A stretch of DNA of 51,413 nucleotides from Streptomyces gilvus (GTDB lineage Bacteria > Actinomycetota > Actinomycetes > Streptomycetales > Streptomycetaceae). Shown in pieces: positions 7,969 to 15,461 of the stretch. The notes under the pieces are model-generated. The model ran no database searches. It was not told the DNA's origin and was given only the letters and a program-made list of their open reading frames with translations. Made by a program: the position numbers and the translations under genes. Position 1 is the first letter of the stretch, and the number at the start of each line of letters is the position of its first letter. The DNA lies in assembly GCF_022513565.1 (NCBI RefSeq), contig NZ_JAKWBE010000043.1, forward strand, positions 1 through 51,413, in the 5' to 3' direction.

Positions 7969-8134
7969 CCGGTGTCCTTCTCGGGATCCGTGATCCGCAC
8001 CGACGCACGCAAGGGCACGCGGGCGGTTCCGGTGAGTGGGGAGACGGCCTACGGCACAGTGGCGCTACGGCGCCGGTGCGGTCGTACGGCCGTGTTCCGA
8101 GGTGCGCACGGGCAGCCTCGGGATCCAGCTGTCG

Positions 8135-8806
8135 TCAGGCGACAGCCGTTCCCGCGGGCGGACCCCGAGAGATGATCGTGTGGACGAGCAGGAGGAGACG
8201 CGGCGCCCGGTCCGAGCGGCGGCGCCGCAGGTGCGGGCGGGGGCGCTCCGGGGTGTCCGGCAGAGTGAGCAGCAGCCTCAGTGGTGCGGCCAGCCGTCCG
8301 GCGACGGCGCGCAGGATGCGGAAAGCGGCCTTCTCGCCGTACGCCAGCCACAGCCCGCACAGCAGCGCGGCCAGCAGGTGGGCGCCGAGCATTCCCGCCG
8401 TAGGCGAAGTACCGGCCGCCGCATGCCCCATGTGATCCATGTGGGTCATGTCCATGGAGCCCGTATGCATCGGCTCCATGTGCATCGGGCCCATGTGCAT
8501 TGGGCCCATGTTGCTCATGTCCATGGATCCCGAGGACCCGGACGCCTCAGTCATCGACTGGGCGAGCGAGAACGCCTCATGTAGCGCCGTCTGGGTGGCG
8601 ACCACGACCGCCACGATCAACGGCAGCCCACGTTCCCGGCCCGCCAGAGACCAGCCCACGGCACCGGTCGCAACCACCCCGGCTGCCAGCGCCCAGGCGG
8701 GCACGTCGGTGCCGGACATCAGGATGTGGCCCAGGGCGGCGAGCAGCACACAGACGGCCGCGAACACCGCGGCCCTTACCGTGCGAGAACACCACCCTGC
8801 TGTCAT
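8135..8806 (-). CDS. Met/His-rich integral membrane protein, RGPP-tail family member B
   Basis: A 223-residue paralogue of the 5105-5920 product. It keeps the two N-terminal membrane segments (AAVFAAVCVLLAALGH and a following helix), the AGRERG turn, AHLLAALLCGLWLAYGE and the tail IISRGPPAG. The extracytoplasmic loop (about residues 88-125) holds a near-perfect pentapeptide repeat, MGPMHMGPMHMEPMHT, followed by SMDMTHMDHMGH. Met-x-x-Met and Met-x-Met clusters of this kind bind Cu(I) in other copper proteins. At DNA level the loop is a run of about 15-bp direct repeats around 8436-8525. ATG 8806 follows GAGG. It lies 166 bp upstream of the ECF sigma gene on the same strand. Confidence 0.75.
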   Translation of the reverse strand: MTAGWCSRTVRAAVFAAVCVLLAALGHILMSGTDVPAWALAAGVVATGAVGWSLAGRERGLPLIVAVVVATQTALHEAFSLAQSMTEASGSSGSMDMSNMGPMHMGPMHMEPMHTGSMDMTHMDHMGHAAAGTSPTAGMLGAHLLAALLCGLWLAYGEKAAFRILRAVAGRLAAPLRLLLTLPDTPERPRPHLRRRRSDRAPRLLLLVHTIISRGPPAGTAVA

Positions 8807-8918
8807 GGCGCCTCATCCTCGCATCCGGGCGTCGCTCGTCAGGTGGGGGTACGGATATCCACAGCTACCCCCACTCAATCCACAGCGTGTGATCCAGACC
8901 ACGCAAATGGGCGGGAAG

Positions 8919-9905
8919 TCAACGGGACTTCGGCCCGACGTTTCCTTGGCCGGGGGCATGTGCGGGAGTCGGAGAGTGCTCCATGGGGCGGGTCGCGTGC
9001 GGCCACAGCGTCAGGGCGAACAGCACCAGTGGAGGGCCGGTGCCCGGGTCGGTGGCGTGGCCGGTCAGGAGTCCGCCTAGATCCTGGCCCAGAAGGCCGG
9101 TTGCGACCGTCAGGGCGATGCCCGCCGACAGGGCCAGGCACCGCGTGCGAGGGGTCAGGACCCCCACGCCGACGGCGATCGCGAGCAGCCCGAGGACGAC
9201 GACGAACACCGCCTCCCATCCGCTGGCCAGCCCGCCCGCCGCGTGGTTGATGGCGGCGACCACGGCCGGCTCGTCCTCTCCGGTGTTGGACAGCTGGGCG
9301 GCCGGCACATGGGCGGCGGGTTCCAGCTCCAGGGCCGCCGTGCCGACCCACACCACCAGCCACGCCCAGCGGGCCACCGCCCCGCCCAGGAGCCCTCGAT
9401 CCGCGATGGCCGGCCCGGCACGTCCGGGGCGCGGCCACAGCGCCAGGGCGACCAGCGCGTAGAGCAGGGCCGCGCCCGGGGCGCCGGTCAGCAGGTCGGT
9501 GCCGCTCATGAACAGACCGCCGAAACCTTCGCCGATGATCCAGACCCCCAGCGCCCACAGGACCGAGAAGGCCAGGGCCGGGCGGGCGGTGCGCCGCCAC
9601 AGCAGGCCCACGCCGAGCGCGACCTGGAGCGAGGCGAACAGCGCGTTCCACAGGGCGGGGTGGGCGGCGAGCATGCTCGTCAGGTCGTACTCCACCGTCG
9701 CCACGGGCCCGGGCAGGCCCATGTTCGCCATGCCCAGCGTGTCCACGAAGAAGCCCCGGGTGAACATGGACGGCTGGAACTGCAGCGCCCCGTCCACCAG
9801 CCACAGCACACCCAGCGCGATCTCCACTCCGCGCCGTGTCACCCCTGGCGTGCCGCCCATATGCCGCAGGGAGAAATCCTGGATCTGCCGCTCGTCGACG
9901 GTCAT
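8919..9905 (-). CDS. Multi-spanning integral membrane protein, function unknown
   Basis: A 328-residue protein with about eight hydrophobic segments, beginning GVEIALGVLWLVDGALQFQP and including WALGVWIIGEGFGGLF, WAWLVVWVGTAAL and VFVVVLGLLAIAVGVGVL. The pattern is seen in uncharacterised actinobacterial membrane proteins found beside copper genes, but I cannot name a family with confidence. The N-terminal half contains FVDTLGMANMGLPGPV. ATG 9905 is preceded by GGAGG at good spacing; an upstream in-frame extension to 9968 has no such site. It lies between the PCu(A)C/copA operon and the Met-rich protein at 8135-8806, all on the minus strand, so a role in metal transport or in housing a respiratory copper site is possible but unproven. 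Confidence 0.65.
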   Translation of the reverse strand: MTVDERQIQDFSLRHMGGTPGVTRRGVEIALGVLWLVDGALQFQPSMFTRGFFVDTLGMANMGLPGPVATVEYDLTSMLAAHPALWNALFASLQVALGVGLLWRRTARPALAFSVLWALGVWIIGEGFGGLFMSGTDLLTGAPGAALLYALVALALWPRPGRAGPAIADRGLLGGAVARWAWLVVWVGTAALELEPAAHVPAAQLSNTGEDEPAVVAAINHAAGGLASGWEAVFVVVLGLLAIAVGVGVLTPRTRCLALSAGIALTVATGLLGQDLGGLLTGHATDPGTGPPLVLFALTLWPHATRPMEHSPTPAHAPGQGNVGPKSR

Positions 9906-9996
9906 GAGCCGGCACCTCCGCTCGCTGGTCCCGCCCATGTATACGAGCGAGAAGCGCCGGATATTCACTTTTGTGCGTTTTTTGCGGCCCCGGTGA

Positions 9997-10518
9997 TCAG
10001 GAGGCGCGGCCGCTCGGGCGGATCACCACCGCGAGGGTCCTGATCGGCGACTGGTGTTCGAAATGCAGGGTGAAGGACACGAGGTCGCCGGCCCGCCACC
10101 CCGCCTTGGGCTGCAGGGTCACGTCCAGACCCTGCGGCGACATGGACAGTTCACCGCCCGCCCGGACGGCGACCGAGGCCACGCTCTCCCGGGAGGCGGC
10201 CGCGCTCCCGGTCATGCGATGACGGGTCAGTTCCGCCTCTCCCCGGGCCGCAGGTGTGGTCACGCCGACCAGCCGGTCGTCCGCCCCACCCAGATTCATC
10301 ACGTCGAAGAACGCCGCGGTCTCCGTGCTGTCCCCGTACGGCAGGAAGACCCGCCCGTTCGATACGGCGATCCTCGCCGGGCTGCCCGCCTTCCCGGCCG
10401 TCACCCAGGTCGTCAGGCCCCCGAGGGCGAGGCTGAACGCGGCGACGGGCGCGATCGCGGCGAGCAGGCTGTCGGTCAGCCGTCGGCGGGTGGGCCGCCA
10501 GGGGTTCTGTCCGTTCAT
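9997..10518 (-). CDS. PCu(A)C-like periplasmic copper chaperone, divergent ligands
   Basis: A 173-residue protein with an N-terminal membrane anchor or signal (about residues 17-38) and a beta-sandwich domain. That domain shows RVFLPYGDSTETAAFFDVMN and LTRHRMTG, as in the PCu(A)C (DUF461) family that delivers Cu(I) to cytochrome oxidase. The first His-x-Met pair (RHRM) is present. The second pair, usually in a GGYHVML-like context, reads QGLDVTL, so two of the usual four ligands are missing. Its ATG overlaps the copA stop by four bases (ATGA), which places it third in the small-protein/copA/PCu(A)C operon. Confidence 0.75.
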   Translation of the reverse strand: MNGQNPWRPTRRRLTDSLLAAIAPVAAFSLALGGLTTWVTAGKAGSPARIAVSNGRVFLPYGDSTETAAFFDVMNLGGADDRLVGVTTPAARGEAELTRHRMTGSAAASRESVASVAVRAGGELSMSPQGLDVTLQPKAGWRAGDLVSFTLHFEHQSPIRTLAVVIRPSGRAS

Positions 10519-12752
10519 CGGGTACGCCTCCGGGTGGGCGAGGGCTGCCAGGCGCGCAGCCGCAGGCTGTTGCAGACCACCAGCACCGAGCTGGCCGACA
10601 TGGCCGCCGCGGCGACCATCGGATTCAGCAGGCCGACCATGGCGAGCGGCACGGTGACGACGTTGTAGCCGAAGGCCCACACGAGGTTGGCGCGGATCGT
10701 GACCAGCGTGCTCCGGGCAAGCCGGACGGCGTCCGCCAGCGCCTCGATGTCTCCGCGTACGAGGGTGACGTCGGCGGCGCCGATGGCCACGTCCGTTCCG
10801 GTACCCATCGCGATCCCGAGGTCGGCGCCGGCCAGCGCCGCGGCGTCGTTCACGCCGTCGCCGATGACCGCGACCCGGTATCCCTCCGCCTGGAGATCTC
10901 GTACAAGGCCGGCCTTGCCCTCGGGAGTGCAGCGGGCGTGCACCTCGGCGATGCCCAATGCCTTCGCGACGGCCTGCGCGGGCGCCTCCCCGTCGCCGGT
11001 GGCGAGTATCGGCCGTACGCCGAGTCGCCGCAGCCACTCGACGGCGCGGTAGCTGCCCGGCCGTACGACGTCCCCGACCTCGATGCGGGCCTCCGCGACA
11101 CCGTCCACGTACACCAGCACCGGCGTGTGCGCCCCGGCCTCCGCCACCGACAGTCCAGGGGGCAACTCGTCTTCCGGAGCGAGGACTTCGACAAGATGCC
11201 CCTCGACCCGGCCGCGCACGCCCCGCCCTGGCAGCGCGCTGAACTCTTCTACCTCGGGAAGCGGCTGATCCAGCTCCCGCCGGGCGTACGCGGCGATGGC
11301 CCGTCCCAGCGGATGTTCCGAGCCCTGCTCCACGGTCCCCGCCAGCCGCAGGACGTTCTCCCGACCGAGCCCGTCCGGTACGGCGGTGACGCGGGCGACG
11401 CTCATGTGTCCGGACGTGAGCGTGCCGGTCTTGTCCAGCACCACGGCGTCGAGATGCTGAAGCCCCTCCAGAGCCTGCGGGCCGGTGACGAGGACGCCCA
11501 GTTGGGCGCCGCGCCCGGTCGCCGCCATCAGCGCGGTCGGCGTCGCCAGCCCGAGGGCGCACGGGCAGGCCACGACGAGCACGGCCACGCACGCCGTGAT
11601 CGCCGCCTGCGGATCAGCCCCCGCGCCGAGCCAGAACCCCAGCGCCGTGACGGCCAGCGCCAGCACGACCGGCACGAAGACCCCGGCCACCGTGTCGGCC
11701 AGCCGCTGCGCCCGCGCCTTGCCCGCCTGCGCCTCGGTCACCAGCCGGGTGATCCGGGCGAGCTGGGTGTCGGCGCCGACCGCGGTGGCCCGCACCAGCA
11801 GTAGCCCGCCGGCGTTGACGGCCCCGCCGACCACGGCCGAGCCGGGCCCGACCTCGACGGGCTCGCTCTCGCCGGTGACGAGGGACAGGTCGATCGCCGA
11901 ACTCCCCTCCGTCACCTGCCCGTCGGTGGCGACCCGCTCCCCCGGGCGTACGACGAAGACCTGCCCGACACCCAAGTCCTCGACGGCGATGAGCCTTTCG
12001 GAGCCGCCCTCCCGTACCGCGACTTCCTTGGCGGCGAGTTGGGCCAGCGACCGCAGCGCCGCCCCCGTCCCGCGCCGGGCCCGCGCCTCCAGGAACCGGC
12101 CGGCCAGCACGAACAGCGGTACACCCACGGCAGCTTCGAGATAGATGTGCGCGACACCGTCGGAGGCGGAGGGCACCAGACTGAACGGCATCCGCATGCC
12201 GGGATCACCCGCGCCACCGAGGAACAGCGCGTACGTCGACCAGCAGAAGGAAGCGACCACGCCGAGGGACACCAGGGTGTCCATGGTGGCCGCCGAGTGC
12301 CGCAACCCCCGTACCGCCCGCACATGGAAGGGCCAAGCACCCCACACGGCGACCGGCGCGGCTAGCACGAAGCACAGCCACTGCCAGTTGCGGAACTGCA
12401 GGGCGGGCACCATCGACAGCACGAGCACCGGCAGCGCGAGCAAGGCGGTGATCAGCAGCCGGTCGCGTTCCTGCCGACCGCCTTCCACCTCGTCTTCGCC
12501 CTCACGCTCCCGCTTCTTGGGCGGCTCGGGCAGGGCGGCCGTATAGCCGGCCTTCTCCACGGTCTCGACGAGTTCCTGTGGGCTGATCCCCGCCGGATGG
12601 CTCACGCGGGCCCGCCCGGTGGCGAGATTGACCGTCGCCGTGACACCGTCCAGCTTGCCGAGCTTCTTCTCGACCCGCCTCACACAGGCTGCGCAAGTCA
12701 TTCCGTCGACCGTCAGGTCGGTGGTCACCAGGGCGGTCACGGCCGCGGCCAT
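10515..12752 (-). CDS. copA: Copper-exporting P-type ATPase CopA
   Basis: A 745-residue P1B-type ATPase. In order it has one N-terminal HMA domain with GMTCAAC (Cys20, Cys23), an acidic/basic linker (about residues 75-95), eight membrane segments, the actuator VTGESEPVEVG, the membrane metal site ACPCALGLATP (about residue 395), the phosphorylation loop DKTGTLTSGH, the SEHPLGRAI motif of the nucleotide domain and the hinge GDGVNDAAAL (about residue 635). The last helix keeps MSASSVLVVCNSLRLR. These are the marks of Cu(I)-exporting ATPases. The ATG overlaps the stop of the upstream Met-rich gene (TGATG), and its own stop overlaps the PCu(A)C start. Confidence 0.95.
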   Translation of the reverse strand: MAAAVTALVTTDLTVDGMTCAACVRRVEKKLGKLDGVTATVNLATGRARVSHPAGISPQELVETVEKAGYTAALPEPPKKREREGEDEVEGGRQERDRLLITALLALPVLVLSMVPALQFRNWQWLCFVLAAPVAVWGAWPFHVRAVRGLRHSAATMDTLVSLGVVASFCWSTYALFLGGAGDPGMRMPFSLVPSASDGVAHIYLEAAVGVPLFVLAGRFLEARARRGTGAALRSLAQLAAKEVAVREGGSERLIAVEDLGVGQVFVVRPGERVATDGQVTEGSSAIDLSLVTGESEPVEVGPGSAVVGGAVNAGGLLLVRATAVGADTQLARITRLVTEAQAGKARAQRLADTVAGVFVPVVLALAVTALGFWLGAGADPQAAITACVAVLVVACPCALGLATPTALMAATGRGAQLGVLVTGPQALEGLQHLDAVVLDKTGTLTSGHMSVARVTAVPDGLGRENVLRLAGTVEQGSEHPLGRAIAAYARRELDQPLPEVEEFSALPGRGVRGRVEGHLVEVLAPEDELPPGLSVAEAGAHTPVLVYVDGVAEARIEVGDVVRPGSYRAVEWLRRLGVRPILATGDGEAPAQAVAKALGIAEVHARCTPEGKAGLVRDLQAEGYRVAVIGDGVNDAAALAGADLGIAMGTGTDVAIGAADVTLVRGDIEALADAVRLARSTLVTIRANLVWAFGYNVVTVPLAMVGLLNPMVAAAAMSASSVLVVCNSLRLRAWQPSPTRRRTR

Positions 12753-12991
12753 CAGCGGCCTCCCCCGTGCGACCCGCCCATGTCCATGTCGCCCATGTCG
12801 GTGCCGCCGCCGATGCTGCCCGTCCGGGTGCCGTGCATGCCGGGCGCCACCGGACCGGCGGCGGACCCGACGGCGTACGACGCCGTGAACATCAGCGCCA
12901 GCAGCAGAAGAAACCCGCAGAGCGCGGGCGCAGGCGCGAACCTTCGCAGCACCGCACCCGGGTCGGCGGGGGATTGCCGGGACTCGTCCAT
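12752..12991 (-). CDS. Small Met-rich membrane protein, first gene of the copA operon
   Basis: A 79-residue protein with a 25-residue cytoplasmic N-terminus, one transmembrane helix (about residues 20-45, ALCGFLLLLALMFTASYAVG) and a short outside tail rich in Gly, Met, Asp and His (GTDMGDMDMGGSHGGG). The stop overlaps the copA start (TGATG), so the proteins are probably made in step. The tail suggests a metal-binding accessory subunit for CopA or for a periplasmic acceptor. ATG 12991 is preferred. A TTG three bases upstream also lies behind the GGAG site and cannot be excluded. Not recognised as a named family. Confidence 0.7.
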   Translation of the reverse strand: MDESRQSPADPGAVLRRFAPAPALCGFLLLLALMFTASYAVGSAAGPVAPGMHGTRTGSIGGGTDMGDMDMGGSHGGGR

Positions 12992-13014
12992 CAACCGTGT
13001 CTCCAGATCACGTC

Positions 13015-13042
13015 GTACGAACTCGGTCGGATCGAGCCGTAC
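13015..13042. promoter_or_regulatory. Imperfect inverted repeat upstream of the copA operon
   Basis: GTACG-aa-CTCG, a 7-bp spacer, then CGAG-c-CGTAC, centred about 35 bp upstream of the operon start. It shares GTACGAAC (= GTTCGTAC inverted) with the copZ upstream dyad. Candidate copper-responsive operator; the binding protein is unknown. Confidence 0.35.
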
Positions 13043-13122
13043 CGCTTCAGGAGTCGGGCCGACCGGTGGTCGAGTTCCACATCACCGTTGTGGCCCCCGT
13101 CACGCGAGGCTCAACGCACCAG

Positions 13123-13151
13123 CCCTGCCGACGCAATCACCGTCGACAGGG
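13123..13151 (-). terminator. Hairpin after the YcnI-like gene
   Basis: CCCTGCCGACG (13123-13133) pairs with CGTCGACAGGG (13141-13151) with one mismatch and a 7-nt loop, 15 nt past the stop at 13167 on the minus strand. Confidence 0.5.
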
Positions 13152-13166
13152 CCATCGATGCGTGCC

Positions 13167-13907
13167 CTATTTGGCGCGGGGTCCGGTGGCGCGGCTGCGC
13201 AGGACGGCGAACACCGCCGCGGCCAGCCCCAGAACGCCCACGATCAGCCCGGCGACACCGAGCCCGCGCGCGGTCGAGTCACTGCTCGATGCTGTCGACT
13301 TGGTGCTGGTTGAGGTCTTCGAACTTGTCGGCAACGGGGTCGTGCTGCTGGCGCCCTCGTCCGTTCCCTTGGCGGTCAGCTTGAGGACCGGCGCCGGGTT
13401 CTCCGGCTCCTCGCCGCCGGACGCCTCCTCGATCCAGCGGACGGTCTTGCCGTCGGAGTACGTCTGGAGGGTCTTGAACGTCAGCTGGTCGGCGTCCTCG
13501 GGCAGTTGACCGAAGGCGACGTTGAAGTCCTCGTAGTGACCGGGGTCGATCTTGCCTCCGGTCCAGGTGATCTCGGAGACGGCGTCGGTGATGGTGCCGT
13601 CGTCGGTCTTCACCGGCGTCTTCAGCTTGGTGTTCGTGACCTTCGCGGTCCAGCCGTCCTGCGGGGAGACGAGGACGCCGAGTACGGGGTGGTCGGTGGG
13701 AAGGAAGACCTGCACCTTGGTGGTGCCGGCGTTGTCCTCCTCGTTGGGGACCCGGAAGGTCAGGACACCGTCGGTGGCGCCCTTGGCGTAGCTCTCGGGG
13801 TGGACGGTGACGTGCGCGGAGGCGATACCGGCCGCGGCGAGGAGGCCGGCGGCGGTCAGGGCGGTCACGGTGCCGACGCGGCGCAGGGCGATACGTGCTC
13901 TGGACAT
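13167..13907 (-). CDS. YcnI-like (DUF1775) copper-binding membrane-anchored protein
   Basis: A 246-residue protein with a signal peptide ending ASA before HVTVHPESYAKG. The mature N-terminal histidine fits the copper site described for YcnI proteins. The DUF1775 domain covers about residues 30-175 (PNEEDNAGTTKVQVFLP, GHYEDFNVAFGQLP, KTVRWIEE). A Ser/Thr-rich linker, one transmembrane helix and a basic tail follow, so it is tethered outside the membrane. ATG 13907 has a GGAGA site, though at rather long spacing. The gene lies 37 bp downstream of the truncated RGPP-family gene on the same strand and ends in a hairpin. The role is extracytoplasmic copper binding or trafficking. Confidence 0.85.
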   Translation of the reverse strand: MSRARIALRRVGTVTALTAAGLLAAAGIASAHVTVHPESYAKGATDGVLTFRVPNEEDNAGTTKVQVFLPTDHPVLGVLVSPQDGWTAKVTNTKLKTPVKTDDGTITDAVSEITWTGGKIDPGHYEDFNVAFGQLPEDADQLTFKTLQTYSDGKTVRWIEEASGGEEPENPAPVLKLTAKGTDEGASSTTPLPTSSKTSTSTKSTASSSDSTARGLGVAGLIVGVLGLAAAVFAVLRSRATGPRAK

Positions 13908-13944
13908 GGGTGGGTGAATCTCCGTACTGGAAGGAATGTCGCGG

Positions 13945-14379
13945 TCAGATGGCGTACGACATCCCCGGCGGCGGCCCCCGCCGGTGCACGGCGTACCGCA
14001 GCCGCACACCCTTCATCGACCGGGACCCCGCGAAAGCCCGCAGCCCCGGCCGCCGCGTGTCCGGCACCCCTCCGGCGGTCCGCCACCAAGCGGCGAGCCC
14101 CGGCACGAACTCGATCGCCCACCGCAGCAGCGACCACACCGCGGCCTCGCCCCTCCGCAGCCACCAGGTCAGCACGAGCGCCGCCCCGACGTGGGCGGCG
14201 GTGGCGTGCGGTGTCAGCGCATGTGAGCGGGCGTGGGCGTCGGTGGTCATCCGCATGCGGTGCGTGACCATCCCGGCGTGGTGCGGCTGGACGGCATGGA
14301 AGACAAAATGCAGTCCGCCCTGGGCGGCGAGCGTCACGGCGCCGATACCGACCAGCGACCGCTCCCGGAGCACGTCCAC
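13945..14379 (-). CDS. RGPP-tail membrane protein family member C, 5'-truncated
   Basis: The frame matches the second half of the proteins at 5105-5920 and 8135-8806: RERSLVG, then a hydrophobic VTLAAQGGLHFVFHAV, a short His/Met loop (HHAGMVTHRMRMTTDAHARSH), AHVGAALVLTWWLRRGEAA and the tail HRRGPPPGM. The two N-terminal membrane helices of the family are absent; the sequence upstream of about 14400 has no similarity. GTG 14379 lies behind AGGAGG, so a protein of about 144 residues could still be made from this start. It may be a functional short form or a remnant. It precedes the YcnI-like gene by 37 bp. Confidence 0.5.
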   Translation of the reverse strand: MDVLRERSLVGIGAVTLAAQGGLHFVFHAVQPHHAGMVTHRMRMTTDAHARSHALTPHATAAHVGAALVLTWWLRRGEAAVWSLLRWAIEFVPGLAAWWRTAGGVPDTRRPGLRAFAGSRSMKGVRLRYAVHRRGPPPGMSYAI

Positions 14380-14915
14380 CGCCAGCCTCCTGCCACGCGA
14401 CCTGCCCCTTACTGAAGCCGTCGGTTCCTGTTTTCGGTGCACGGCCGGCGAACAGGTCTTGGTGTACCTCCGGGCCGTTTCCACTACGGACAGTTTCGCC
14501 CCCTGCGCGACTGCGGCAGCAGACCTACGCCCCGGAGGGCGCGCACCGGTCGCTTCCAAATCTTTCCCCGGAGCCGCTCCGCCCTGCTTTCCTCGCGTGT
14601 CGCGAGCCCAGACGACCGCGACATCAAACACGTCGACCTGCATGCCATGGCTGGAGCACAGCCAGATCGACAGCCCTGTTCTCGTTACCAGCGGCCTCAG
14701 GATGGCCACAATTCACGGCACCACCGCTGCGCCGCCCAGCAGAACAGGTCTCGCCGGCTACGCTCCTACCCGCATTTGCCCAGGTCAGGGGAGCATGAGC
14801 AGACGCAAACCGATCCGGCCCCAAACTCACGAGCAGCGGATTCAGTCCGTTCAGGCGAAGTTGACGTTCCGACAGCCCAAAATGAACGTTTCCGCAGGTC
14901 ACAGCCCTGCACAGG
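14380..14915. other. Non-coding stretch between the truncated gene and the tRNA
   Basis: About 535 bp, less GC-biased than its surroundings and without a frame of convincing codon bias on either strand. I see no transposase, integrase or repeat. It separates the copper cluster from the 3' end of the CAT tRNA and probably holds remnants of a rearrangement. Confidence 0.5.
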
Positions 14916-14989
14916 TGGGGCGGGTGGGACTCGAACCCACGGCCGACGGATTATGAGTCCGCTGCTCTAACCGGCTGAGCTACCGCCCC
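14916..14989 (-). tRNA. tRNA with CAT anticodon (elongator Met or Ile2)
   Basis: A 74-nt cloverleaf read on the minus strand: acceptor GGGGCGG with CCGCCCC, D-arm AGCTCAGCCGGTTAGAGC, anticodon stem GCGGA around CTCATAA, and T-arm GTGGG-TTCGAGT-CCCAC. Discriminator base A; CCA is not encoded. A CAT anticodon fits elongator Met or lysidine-modified Ile2; sequence alone does not decide. Its 3' end faces the copper cluster. Confidence 0.9.
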
Positions 14990-15133
14990 GTACGGCGTGT
15001 CGCGTACATGTGTACGCGCCGTCTGCCGCAGCATAGCCGCTCATACGATCTCCTGCTTCGCAGGGGCGACTTCGCCTGCCCTTGAGGACTCCGCCGTGAC
15101 CTGCGCGGTTCCCGAGACAGGGGTGAGGACATG

Positions 15134-15157
15134 AAAAAGGACCCCTTCGGGGGCCCT
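15134..15157 (-). terminator. Rho-independent terminator after the Asn tRNAs
   Basis: On the minus strand, AGGGCCCC-CGAA-GGGGTCCT is a stem with one mismatch and a 4-nt loop, followed by TTTTT. It lies 12 nt beyond the second tRNA-Asn and is one of the few hairpins here with a real U-run. Confidence 0.75.
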
Positions 15158-15168
15158 CGTTCAGCATG

Positions 15169-15241
15169 CTCCCCCGACTGGACTCGAACCAGTAACCTGC
15201 CGGTTAACAGCCGGCTGCTCTGCCAATTGAGCTACGGAGGA
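15169..15241 (-). tRNA. tRNA-Asn (GTT), second copy in transcription order
   Basis: 73 nt on the minus strand: acceptor TCCTCCG with CGGGGGA, anticodon arm CCGGC-TGTTAAC-CGGC with GTT, T-arm with GGTTCGAGTCC, discriminator G. Sequence identical to the copy at 15247-15319; the two are 5 bp apart and must be cotranscribed. Confidence 0.93.
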
Positions 15242-15246
15242 CCGAG

Positions 15247-15319
15247 CTCCCCCGACTGGACTCGAACCAGTAACCTGCCGGTTAACAGCCGGCTGCTCTG
15301 CCAATTGAGCTACGGAGGA
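15247..15319 (-). tRNA. tRNA-Asn (GTT), first copy in transcription order
   Basis: 73-nt cloverleaf identical to the neighbouring copy, with anticodon GTT and discriminator G. The tandem pair with a 5-bp spacer is a recent duplication. Confidence 0.93.
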
Positions 15320-15461
15320 ATGCCTCGTTGCATCGAACGTACCTACCTGGGTATTCGCCAGGGGGCGGGCGCTCGCTGCGACACATACATTAGCGCAAGC
15401 AGGGGGGTGCTCCGCCAATCGGTTCCCCCGGCGCCGACCACACGAGGGAAGGGTGGCCTCC

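Noticed and set aside
14624..14902. A 92-codon minus frame between the truncated gene and the tRNA
   Set aside because: Weak codon bias, no ribosome binding site and no recognisable sequence.
14916..14989. Search for a second copy of the tRNA 3' end as an attachment-site repeat
   Set aside because: No matching stretch was seen elsewhere in the window; it may lie beyond the left edge.
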